64,000 nt of DNA from Gnetum montanum (Eukaryota; Streptophyta; Gnetopsida; Gnetales; Gnetaceae): contig MNCI01015575.1 of assembly GCA_015680685.1 (NCBI GenBank), forward strand, positions 204,469 to 268,468. The letters are read 5' to 3'. Shown piece after piece: positions 11,270-22,500 of the stretch. The first letter of the stretch is position 1. Each line of letters opens with the position of its first letter. Position numbers and translations under genes: made by a program. The notes beneath the pieces were generated by a model that was given only the letters and a program-made list of their open reading frames with translations, was not told where the DNA came from and made no database searches.

Positions 11270-12350
11270 GGGAACTTATTCAACCTCTCTTTTAAGTTCT
11301 TAGTCCTTAAATATTTCCTTTTATGCTAAGTTAATGTTTAAGTCAAGGTCACATGCAATTGTGTGTGTACAAAGTTTAGTTTAAATTGGAAGTTTGGGTA
11401 TCTTTCTATACACTAGCTTATAGGAAGAGTAGCCTATAAGAACTCTCCATGTTTAGTGATAGGCCTATAGGACATTCTTGAGTTTAGTGCTCTAATATTT
11501 TCTATACCTATAAATGGTTCTTGTTGGAATTCTTATAATCTCGTTGTTAATGACTTCAACTTGATCATTAGCTTGGGATCATAAGGGGTTGTAAGTTTAT
11601 ATTTTACCCCCTAAGCATTGCATTAACTTTTGGAATGAAGTGCTAGTGAAATGGGTTCCATTGTCAGAAATTAGTACCCTAGATACACCAAACCTATTTA
11701 CCAACTATTGCTGAAAGAATCAGGCTATAGTGAAAGAAGTATAGTTGGTAATAGCTACAACTGTAGCTAATTTGGTACAATAGTTAATAATAATGATAAT
11801 GTAAGACTTTCCAATAGACATTAGAGTGATGGATTCCATGAAATTGTTTCCCCAAAGATTGAAAGGCTCCAGTGGTTGAATTCATTATTGGTGTCCCTTC
11901 CATTTTGGTTGTCATTTCTCCATTCCATTAACATCATTCATAGGAATGGGAAAAATGATGTGCATCCCTAAAAATTATTGGTAAAAGTTATCCCACCATC
12001 AATATTTTAATGGTTGTTCTTCTTCTTGTATAATGGCTTCCATATGGAACTTCATAAGCATCTTAGAAAACTTGAAGTTGATCTTTATCTAGTACATACC
12101 ATCAAACCAAGCCATCCACACATATTTTATAGAGGTTGTCCTATATTTCCATGTAATGTTTGACTTGGTGAAGAAACTATTGTATCTTCTTATAGTCCCA
12201 TTCCATAGGAGTCTCCTAATTAAGTAAGTAGAAGAGAAATTCATCATACCAATTTATGATTCTAGGTGACATTGTGATCTTAGTTTCCTTGGCAAAAAAC
12301 AACTCATTTGGAAATTGGTCAGATAAAGAGTCTTCATGAGCTTTGTCATC
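11270..12350 (-). pseudogene. Integrase core and zinc-finger part (element B), decayed
   Basis: Minus-strand frames match integrase of element A. The second catalytic Asp is kept here: the strand reads LISDNGTHF near 11660, where A has Asn. Other parts carry stops and frame changes. The C-terminal part lies beyond the solo LTR at 9660-10074. Confidence 0.65.
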
Positions 12351-12369
12351 TTATCTTAACTGAGACAAA

Positions 12370-13000
12370 TGATTAGCAATAACATTCTCAGTTCCCTTTT
12401 TGTCCATCATTATTAAATTAAACTCTTGTAAGATCATTAATCACTATATAACATGGGGGTTATTGTTAGGTTGTTCATGAGGAAGTGAATAGCACTATGA
12501 TTAGTGTGCACAAAAATGAGGTATCTAAGCACATAGTGCTTGAATTTTTCAATATCATACACCACTACCATTAATTCATTTTTTATTATATTAAGTTTTT
12601 CCCTTGAAATGCTTCTAGTTGCATAATGAATGTAATATGGATGTTTTTTTATCATCCATTTGTATAAGTACTACTCCCAATGTATAGCTGAATGCATATG
12701 TCATAATATGGAATGGTTTAGACTAATCTGGTGCATGCAAACTTGGTGTTTCTACAAGCTTATGTTTTAAGAGCTAGAATTCTCATTTACATTTCTAAAC
12801 CAATTTAAATGTTGCATCCTTCTTAATAAGCTCCACCAGTAGTTTAGTAATTTTGGAGAAGTTTTTAATAAAGTGTCTATAGTAACCTATGTGTCCAAGG
12901 AATGACCTCACATCTTTGATCATTTAAGATTATTTGGTGACTCCTTGGATGACCCTTGTCTTTTCCAGGTCCAACACAATTCCTTTTTCTGAAATCCAGT
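12370..13000 (-). pseudogene. RT connection and RNase H (element B), decayed
   Basis: The clearest frame (12437-12655) has NIIKNELMVVVYDIEKFKHY and HTNHSAIHFL, matching the RNase H of A and E. The connection motif with SFLGH-like residues lies at about 12830-12920. Stops separate them. Confidence 0.75.
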
Positions 13001-13640
13001 GCTCTCCCAAACCATCAAATGGCTTTTCTACCAATTGTATCTTAGATTAGTCTTCATACATCATTTTAGTACCTGTTTAAGATGATACAATGCTTATTGA
13101 AAATTAGCATCAAAAGTGAAAAAGTCATCCATGAAAGCTTCCACACCATTGCTAATTTTCTATTGAAAGATGCTAAGGATAATGTCTTAAAAAGTGGCAA
13201 GGATACTACATAAACTACAAGGCATCTTTTTATACGCAAATGTTCCTCGTGGACTTATAAATGTTATTTTGGCCTAATCTTCCGGTGCAATCTAGATTTG
13301 GTTATAGCCACTATATCCATCTAGAAAACTATAATACCTATGACATGTTATATTATCTAACATATAATTCAAAAATGATAGAAAAAATGATCCTTAAGAT
13401 TACCCATGTTCAACAATTTGAGGTCTATACAAACCCTCCATTATCCTACTTTCTTTAGTACAATGACATGTGGGCTTACCCACTCACTATCTAATATAGG
13501 ATAGATGAACCTAGCCTTTAATAATTTTTCTATATTTTTTTAACAACTTCCTTCAATTTTGGATTTAACATCCTTTGTGGTTTCCTTTTAGGCTCAATAG
13601 CATAGTTTGTGTAGATTTGATGCTAGCATATATGTGAATC
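13000..13640 (-). pseudogene. Reverse transcriptase (element B), decayed
   Basis: Minus-strand frames match RT of A and D. Near 13130 the active site reads EAFMDDFF, so both Asp residues are intact, unlike element A. The upstream RT blocks (13260-13500) are broken by frameshifts. Confidence 0.75.
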
Positions 13641-14099
13641 TATCCCTATGATTTCATCATATGACCATGTAAAGGTTGCTGACCATTTGTTCAATATTCT
13701 TAGCATCTCCTCCTTTTGTTCCTTAGTGAGGTGATCATTCATAATTACCCATTATCCATTAGGAATACATATTCTAATGGCTCTAGTAATTTTTTATCTC
13801 TAAAGGTTTTGGCTCCAAGATTTTGGAAGTTTCCAACTCTTCCCAATCTATCTCTAGCTCTCCATTATTTTCTGGATCTAAGCATGGATTTCTAATTTGC
13901 TCCATTTCATTTATCTTATTTATGTATGAACTTGTGAGGATTTCTATTAGTTCCATGCACATGGTAGAACTAGAATTAATGTTTGTGGTTAACCACTAGG
14001 TGACTTTTTATTTAGTGGTTACTATGTATAGGCATTTTTGAACATTAGTGTATTAAGCACACATTTTGCAAGCTACAATAGTTATGTTCTTTATTATCC

Positions 14100-14600
14100 A
14101 TATCTTCTACATGTAATTACACCCTATGTCACTATACGTAATGTATGGGACTTTCTTCTTTTCTATTTTTCCAAATTCATGTTCCTTGAAGATTTCCAAG
14201 GAAAGGTCTCTGATTCCCATTTTTGGGTCAATTATACTTAGCCAAACTTTTTCCATAATAATTGCAACATCCCCTTTACAATTTTCCACATGAATTACTA
14301 GATAATATGCTAAATATAATCACATGCTAATGGTAGTCATGATGTCCTCTACCAACCCTAATGAAATAGTGATGGATTGGTCTACAAGTTTAAACATAAT
14401 ATTACACTTTTTAAGTGGAGGTAGGTTCCATGTCTTATACATCTCCTTGAATATCAAGTTTATACGTGAACTTGAATCTAATAAGGCCTTACATGGATAA
14501 TTTTCTACAATTTGTAAATAGATTAGAGGACTTCCAAAATCAGTTCTTGTCCTAGGCATGTGTCCTACTTTAATCCAATCTATCACAACATGAGTTAACG
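14100..14600 (-). pseudogene. Aspartic protease (element B), decayed
   Basis: The frame at 14320-14586 reads ALLDSSSRINLIFKEMYKTW, the protease active-site region with DSS in place of the family's DLG/DSG. A following frame (14107-14289) matches the next protease segment of D. The upstream part aligns with the start of the D protease. Confidence 0.7.
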
Positions 14601-14999
14601 TGACAGTTTGGACATTTTGGAACTTTTGGTTTATAGGCAGCTCAATAGAAGATTCTTAGGTAGTGTTGGATGGTTCCCTAGCCATGGGTGCCTATGATGA
14701 TTTGGGTGAATGATTAGGTCAAAAAAATGACCTTTTCCAAGGCCTACATTTGGACCCCCTTAAATGATCATCCATTTGTAGATTCACAGCTCTCATGTTA
14801 TTCCATTGTTGAGATTACGAAGGATCTCACCTTGCATGGATGCTACAAGTGGAAAAGGAGTAGACTTATGATGTGCATGATGCTGAGAATGGTGAGGAGT
14901 ATATGCAGAAGAAGATCCAACATGTGGAGTGGCAAGTCTATAATATTTAGAAGGATAGTATGATGGTAAGAGATGTGGGTAATGGAGTCACTTGGTGAC

Positions 15000-17250
15000 A
15001 CTAGTTGTTGGACATAATACCCATAGGGATCTCATTGATGGTAAGGATACTAGTGCCTTGATGGCAACATGCCTCATGACTATGGGCTATGCCACTGATG
15101 TTGGTAATCTTGTAGTTAAGATGACATTCCACTTGGATAGTACTATTGTTGATGGAACTATTATCAGTAGTTACCTTGAGGATAAGGCAACCTCCTTAGT
15201 GCTTGCCTTTTGACAAACTTTGGATTTAATGCATACATCCAAGATTCTTACAAGTGTGACAAATTTGGACAACATTCATTTGGATGATTATATTGGTAGA
15301 TGTCACATCCTTCATCATTTGAATTAGAATTTTCAACCTATTCTACTGCTACAATCTTACCTTCATGATGATGATAGTCTTTTACTATGTCCTTTTTCCT
15401 TCTCTTGTCCTTACCCTTGCTTTCCTATTTTGTTTTTTCCTTCGTGATTTTAAGTATTGTTTAGAACCTTTCATCTAAAGAGTCCCACATCTTGACCATC
15501 TTAGTTAATATTTTAATGATGGAATTTTTTATTAGCAATGTCTTTCTTTACACAATCTCCTCTAATGGTGCTTCCTCCTCAAGATCGTAGAGATGAACCT
15601 CTTGTTTATGAATGGAGAGGTTCCAATTCCAATCTTTTGTACTTTCTCTTTTGCTCAACTCTACTTCTTCTTTCACTACCTAGTCTATAAGCCTTTGGAT
15701 TTGATGAGCCCTCATTTCTAATAATCTTTCATGGGAATAAAGCTTAAAAATCTCCCTAATTTTATTTCTAAAGTCCATGTATGATATGGCAGAGCTATTT
15801 GCTTTGAGAGAAACCATGCCATGGGCACCAATGTAGCAAAGAATAGTACCTTCCCAAGGCTATGTCAAGGAATTTATGGTTATCTTATTTCCATCCTTGA
15901 ATTTATTTTCTCAACTTAAACACCATGGAGTATGTTTGATACTTGTCATTGAATAGTTTTGGCATCATACTTCATCTATGAATGGATTCTAGTTCTAAGG
16001 ATTGGAACCAGATTTTAACCTCCTTAATAACTATTCTAGGGAATAACTTTAGTTTTTTCTAGTCATTTTCAATGTTTTGCAAGGCACATGCATCATGGAA
16101 GGCTTGTAGGTGGTGCTGCATATTAGCATTGTTGCCTTTCTCAAACTTATGGGCATTGTTCATATCAAGTCGTTTGATCTAGCTATCTTTTTTATGCTTG
16201 TTAGGGATGTGAACTACCTCTTGAATGTTGATCATGCTTCATGTAGCAAGCAATGACTCATCATAGTCACCTCATTCATTATGGCCCTTGTCATGGGCAA
16301 CTCTCTTATGATGTGGCCTACTATGCCTTCTTCCTAATGATGTTCCTTCTTTTCTTACTCTAGTCTATGTTCCCTTCTCTCATCTCTATGATGGGATCTT
16401 CCATTATCTTTGCCTTATCATCAATCATTCCTCCTTCGTTCTCAATCATGTTATTTTTTCTTAGAACTAAATGATGAGGAAGATGGTAAGGATGGAGAGC
16501 TAGAAGACTTCTGTTGGCTTACTCTCCTTCTTTGGTCTCTTAATTATTCTTTTGCTTGATAATTTGAAGATCTTGGCCTTGAGGCTTTCTTAGTCTTGGG
16601 TCCAATTCTCCCCTTACCTTGGTTGCTCACCTAGGTTGAACATAAGCATTATTGGATCATGTTATCTTCACTAAAGGAAGGAGGAACTTAGCGTTGGAAC
16701 CTACATGATGGATATTTTGTATCCTCCTTCTTTGACTACAATGTTAACATAATTGGGATCCTCTTTTCTTTGGATGCTTCTTGGTAGGCCTCCATGACTT
16801 TATCTTTTCTAAGTTGGGCTTAGTAGGTTGATAATCCTTGGAGAGATGATCTGTCTATCACTTGGTAGTTTGGTTCTTCTACCTCAAGCCCCAGCTTCAT
16901 CAATGTTATCATGAGCATTGATGGGATGGCATGATCAGCTAACAACAAAATATTATCCTCTAGGTCTCTCCATCATAGTTGTTCATCCTGGTCAATAATA
17001 AAAGTGAAGTTTGGATGGTATGGATCCAAATATGTGTAGACCACTTTAAGTTGTTAAGGAACTTCCTCTAGGTTCTTTCTTATCCTATTGTCAATAGTTG
17101 GAGATTCACCCTTGCAAGAAGAAGTCATATTTTAATTTGTTCTTATACTTTGCCTTGAAATAAAATACTATTATATTTCTTAGGATAGTGTGGTATGCTC
17201 TTAAAATAATCTTTGTATGATTTAATTATTTAAAACACTTAGTGCATACT
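15000..17250 (-). pseudogene. gag (element B), decayed
   Basis: This minus-strand region between protease and the primer-binding site matches gag of A in broken frames. The match includes the plus-strand text GCAAGGCACATGCATCATGG (16079-16098), which A shares at 7607-7622. Low-complexity codons rich in Ser, Arg and Asp occur at about 16300-16600, corresponding to the N-terminal charged region. No intact frame exceeds about 90 codons. Confidence 0.6.
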
Positions 17251-17260
17251 AGAGAAAGAA

Positions 17261-17279
17261 TCCTCAACAATGATGCCAA
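17261..17279 (-). promoter_or_regulatory. Primer-binding site of element B (tRNA-Asp type)
   Basis: The minus strand reads TTGGCATCATTGTTGAGGA immediately inside the LTR. It matches the tRNA-Asp complement apart from transition changes. Confidence 0.7.
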
Positions 17280-18149
17280 TCATGAGTGGCAAGTTTTTCT
17301 TATGCCCAACCATATGATTCATAAGCCTTCATGTGCGATTTGGTCAAATTCCATAGAATCTTCTAGTCCTAAGTGTACTAGAGAACTAAGTGTTTAGTTG
17401 TTGGTTGTTGTCTTCCCAATCATCACTTGTGCTAGTTTGATGGATATGGTTAAGTGAGACTGAGGCATAAAATATTTATAATTTTGTCATTTGTTATCAT
17501 TAGAATATTTAAAATATTAAGATAGCAAAATGATTAAAATATTAAAATTTAACTAACTATGCATCTAAGGGTGATCTAGGCTATCCTAAGGATGAAGTAT
17601 CTATTCCTACTTTTAGTACCCGTCCTAAAGCTATATTAATGTTGTTGGGTTAAAAAGTGTTTACCACTGTGTGGACTAAGTATTCGTTGCTGGGAATACC
17701 AAATGTTAATATATTATGTTTTAAGTGGTCATGCTTATGCTGTTACAAAATAAAATATTACTTTCTTAAGTGCAAAAAAGTAAAATGCATTAAAGGTAAA
17801 GTGCTTGAAATAAACTAAATACTAATCTAAGTGTTGTAATGGAAGGAATCAATGTTAAATTTATTGCCATTTATGTAATGTGTCTATGTACAATGCCACT
17901 TGAATAAAACTCCGTTCAATCAATTCATTCCATGCTATGGACACTCAAAGGAATTTAGCTATGTCTTATGAAAGTAAATTGCAAGAGCTTCGCTATAGAA
18001 ATGAACAAAGATGTCATAAATGCGAATGGTGTGTGCATTTATATAGGTTTAGGGTGGAATGGCATCAACACATATGTGTTAATGTATTTGAGGATATGTC
18101 GATGGGGATGCATGGACATTGACGTAGCTAACTAAGGGATTCTTCATCA
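17280..18149 (-). repeat. 5' LTR of element B
   Basis: An 870-bp LTR on the minus strand, starting TGATGAAGAATCCC and ending GCCACTCATGA. The U5-terminal 70 bp is homologous to that of the other TGATGA-type LTRs. The U3 contains a 14-bp palindrome AACACATATGTGTT (about 18067-18080) upstream of a TATAAAT-like box near 18040. Confidence 0.75.
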
Positions 18150-18774
18150 TCTTTGTCCTCTCCTCTTTGAGGTTATTCAATTGCTCATTGTTGATATTGT
18201 AAACTTCCCACAACATACTCAAGAGCATTGGCATAAACATAAGAAACTGTTTGCTTGAGAGAGTTAAAACACATTTCTACTTTAACACATCTAGCCTAAA
18301 GCTTTGCTCTAAAAAAAAAGGTAGTGGCTCAAACATTAGATCCAAAGTTCTTTCACAAGCTTGCATATCCTTATAATGTAATACACAAAGGGATTACAAC
18401 CATGTAGTTCATATCCTTATGATGTAATACACAAAGGGATTACAATCATGTAGTTCTTTAGTGATGGTTGTGATAGTATGGAATGTGTGAATATCTCTGC
18501 ATTTCCTTTAAATCCTCCATACTCCTTCCACCCTATTCTAGAAAGAAAACAACCTCCAATCCCCCAGCAAAGCATATGTTCCGACCGACTTTAACTTAGT
18601 ATTAATCTCATGATTACCATCATGATGATGGTACAGACATGTTGCTCGCTCCATAAAAAGTTTGATGACGTTGTGGGTTTGATACGGTTACCGAGCGAGA
18701 AGTATGATTTTAAATTTAAAAGCGATCGGGAGGCTGAGAAAAATTTATCTGATATCTGCGCTGTGGAAACCAAA
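18150..18774 (+). promoter_or_regulatory. Intergenic and presumed promoter region of the TRM1-like gene
   Basis: About 600 bp between the LTR of element B and the TRM1-like coding region. It holds the 46-bp tandem repeat at 18364-18455 and no coding signal. In-frame codons extend upstream of the chosen start to an ATG at 18610, so part of this stretch is probably 5' leader. I could not identify a TATA box with confidence. Confidence 0.4.
18364..18455. repeat. Tandem repeat, 2 x 46 bp
   Basis: Two adjacent 46-bp copies starting CATATCCTTATAATGTAATA and CATATCCTTATGATGTAATA differ at only two or three positions. They lie 320-410 bp upstream of the predicted TRM1-like start codon. The near-identity implies a recent duplication. 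Confidence 0.9.
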
Positions 18775-19505
18775 ATGCTGTTAGCTATGCGAGCAGGACG
18801 AGCAGGACCGTTCATGGCGTCGTCGTCTTCTTCTTCCTCTGCTACCAATACACTGTACGCCAACGCGACTCGCAGGCCAATATGGTACCTCAGACCTCGT
18901 TTTACTGCAGCAACACTTGAACGCAAACGCTGCATTTGCAGCGTCGCAGCAAAGCTTAAAGCCAAAAGCACGCAGACGCAGACGCAGACGCAGACGAGAA
19001 GAATGAAACTAGAGAGCGCAGAAGAGAGAGGAGTGAAATTCAGAGTGGGAGATACATTTTACAGAGAGGAAAGCACAACAGGCAGAGACCTTGGCGTGCT
19101 GGCCGCGGCCCTGCACAAGTCCAAGACGGGATCTCTAAGAGTAATGGATGCCATGTGCGCCAGCGGCGTTAGAAGCCTGCGCTACCTTGTTCATGCCGCT
19201 GCCGATGGCGGATGGGCCAACGATGCCAACGAGTCCAATCGCTCCACCATTGTTTCCAATCTCGATCAGTTACAGAAATTGCAGCAACAACAAGAAGAAC
19301 AACGCTGGATTGTTTCTCACCTTGATGCTAATCGACTTCTGGCGGAGCGATATGTGCAGGGAGACTTGTATGATTTCATTGACATCGATTCCTTTGGAAG
19401 TGATTCCTTCTTCCTCGGTTCTGCTCTCTCTGCTGCTAAGTATGGCGGCCTTCTCTACCTTACCTCCACTGATGGCTTCTCTTCTGGCGGCCACCGGCCT
19501 CACAC
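18775..19505 (+). CDS. TRM1: TRM1-like exon 1
   Basis: Encodes residues 1-243 plus two bases of codon 244: the N-terminal targeting-like region, SAM motif I, a Gln/Glu-rich insert (LQKLQQQQEEQ, 167-176) and catalytic motif IV. It ends ...CCTCACAC followed by GTGAGT, a strong donor. The exon is clearly GC-richer than its surroundings, which argues for real coding sequence. Confidence 0.93.
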
Positions 19506-22500
19506 GTGAGTTATCTTGAGTTTTGCTTGATTGCCGTTGTGTTCCTCGGCGCTTTTTATGGTTGCTTAACTCTGTGTTTCCTGAAATCGTCGCTTCCTGA
19601 TTTGAGTGGGCTTGAATGAATTCTATTTCCATTTTCCAAGCACAGTGACTCTTCATTTCAAAACCTCATGCAAAGCGCATCAGCGATTTTTTTTTTTTTT
19701 TGGTTTTTTGTTACTTTTTAAATGTAGTGCAAGAAATTTAGAGTTTACTATGGAACATAGCCTCCGCTAACTGTTTTGCAGAGTGTTCTAGTTATATTAT
19801 ACTTTTTATGTCAATTTGAGTATAGGTTTCATTTGCATCGATTTTTGTGTTTCCTTAATGAATTTCCATGTAATTGTAGTTTTCCATTTCCGTGACATGC
19901 CCTGTCTTGTTTCTCATTCTCAGGGCAACATCTTATTATTATTACTACTCCTACTAATGTAATATGAAGTAATCTTGAGTTGCTTTTATTATAATGAAAA
20001 CTCAAATTTGAAATTTTTATTACGTCTAGAAAGAAAGGATTTGTTAAGATTTTAGATCTCACACTTGCCTATGGGATGAACCAAAAACGAAGTATACAAA
20101 ACCATGCATACCATTGACAACGTGAGAAATCTTTAATTAAGCATCAGCCATGCCTAAATCGTATCTCACAAAAGATATTGCATATGAAATATATGTATGA
20201 TTGATTGATTGTTCATCCTGGTGTTGTGGCCCATTTATTTGTTTGACAAAATGCATCATATTTGCTTTTTCTGATTTTGAATGCTGTAAGGACATGCCAA
20301 AGTTTTGCAGTGCTTTAGCTTCATACGGATCCTACATCAGGCGAATGCCTTACTGCAATGAGATAGGATTGAGGATGCTGATAGGAGGTGCCGTGCGGGA
20401 AGCTGCTACCAGAGACATGGACGTATGGCCGGCGTTCTCTTATTTTTCCTGTCATGGGCCAGTTTTCAGAGTTATGCTTAATGTCAAACGTGGGCGGCCC
20501 CAGATTAACAGGTATTGATCAGGTTCTGAATTCTTATTGTCTGTGTATTTTTATTTGTCACTAACTTTTTCCTTTCACTATAATAAACGGGCAAAAAGAC
20601 TCCCTTTTCTCTCTTGGTTTGTTATCAATAATCTATCAAATATTAAAAAAAACAGAAAACTATAATGAAAAACAGAGAGGAGAGGAATGAAATATTTAAG
20701 TTTTCAAGCCCAACTTGCTTGCACTGTTTCTATACATTACGGCTCAATATATACATGATGAACTGATATCGGAATAAGAACTCAAATAGTATTTGACTAG
20801 TCAAACTTCTTCATCATTTTCTTAGCCTTGTTCCAACAAAATGGGGTTAGTTACATAGTTTTTTTTCCCCATTTGCCTTTATGAAAAGCTAGATCTTTAT
20901 TTATTTGTAGTTTCTTCAAATCATCCTCGATCCTCGATCATGTGACTGCTGCACATCACATTTGGGGAATGCCTTGGTATCTGCAAAATCTGAGATTTGG
21001 CAAGATTTTACAGCTGGTTGCCAACTTGATGCTAACCCTCTTCCTTTTGTATCCGAGTTTGGGACTGACATTGGCAGAGTTGGGACCTGCATTGGTGGAG
21101 ATACTAAACAAACTCATGATAACTAAAAAGTAAATTGGCTATTACATGAACAACTCATCATAACTTTCTTTGACAAACACATTAACATACTCTTCACAGA
21201 CACATTAACTTTTAAAATCTTATCAAATTTTATATTTAACATCCTTAACAAAATTTAACATGGGGATCTCTTTCATTCCGAAAATACTTCTAAAGTCTTC
21301 CAACTCTTTTGTGTTCACAATCCTCTGCCTTCACTGACTTCCTAAAGATGTCTAGAACTTGATTTTTTGTATGACAATAACAAACACCAATTTCTTCTTT
21401 GTTCTTGACTAGATCTCTGATGAAATGAAATTTAATATCAATATATTTATTTTTATCATAGAAAATAGGAATTTTTTATTAATGCTATCACAAAATAACA
21501 AATGTACAATTTTTACCTTACTTGTATCAACAAAATGATTTGCCAAAAGATCCTATGTTGACTTTGAATTTGTTGCACCTAGAACAACTGGTTGAAAAAT
21601 CTCCTCCTATCCTTGTATAATGTCCAAAAGTGCTCTTCTATCCTTCTTCTGTTGTTCACCCTTTTTGAGGGTTTTAAAGCGGACAGCATCAACTTTAGTG
21701 TATCCAAATTGCACCAGCTCCCAAAGAATCAGTGATTTTAACAATATCTGCATTTGAAAACTCCATTTGTCATCATTTTTACTGGTTAATTTTAGGAACC
21801 TGATTTAGAGACAGATAAATTCAATGCCATTTTAGCTCTAATACTACTCTGTTATCATTAATATATCAAATATTTAGAAAAATAGAAAACCAAAATGAAA
21901 AACTGAGAGGAGAGGAATGAAGTGCTTAAGCTTTCAAGCTCAAGTTGGTTGCACTGTTTCCATACATTACAGCCCAATATATACATGATGAACTGATAAA
22001 GGATTGATATAAGACTGGAATAAGAACTGAAACAAGAACTAACTAATCAAACTTATGAAAACTAATAATTAAATTAACTATTACATCAATTCATCATCAC
22101 TCTTCTTTGACAAACACATTCACGTTCTCTTGAAAGACACATTAACTTTTAAAATTATATCAAGTTATATCTTTTAACATTGCTGACACAACATCGTTGG
22201 AAAGGAAAGTGTTTGATGTCCAATCTGTGGTTGCAGACATTATGGATTTGTTAGCTACTGCAATCTTTGTGGAAATTCTGAGACATTCCTTTGGAACGAT
22301 ATAAATAAAATCACCTGCTCTTTTTGTCAGCACAAGGTGATTCTTTTGATTTTTTTCTTTTTATTTCCCCCAACTTATGGACAATATTATCTTAGGATAA
22401 TAGTTGATTTTACGCTCTGTTATTGTAATTTGACCTTTTCAGAATCCAATCTCAGAGATATTAAATTTTGTTAGATTATCATTAGGCTTCTGGTTCGTTG

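Larger units (their letters stand above)
9589..18149 (-). mobile_element. Element B: Ty3/gypsy (Tat/Athila-type), minus strand, interrupted
   Basis: The order on the minus strand is 5' LTR (17280-18149), primer-binding site, gag, protease, RT, RNase H and integrase. The integrase region is split by a foreign solo LTR at 10080-11264. The 3' end is cut at 9588 by insertion of element A, and no 3' LTR of B lies in the window. Its domain order and motifs match A and D, but it is a separate, more diverged subfamily member. Confidence 0.85.

Noticed and set aside
18610-18774. Upstream in-frame ATG at 18610 as the TRM1-like start
   Set aside because: It would add 55 residues unlike a targeting peptide, starts in a weak context, and lies in sequence that looks like 5' leader. 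Kept only as a possibility.
18591-18971. Long minus-strand frame over TRM1-like exon 1
   Set aside because: A shadow of the GC-rich coding exon on the other strand with no motif of its own.
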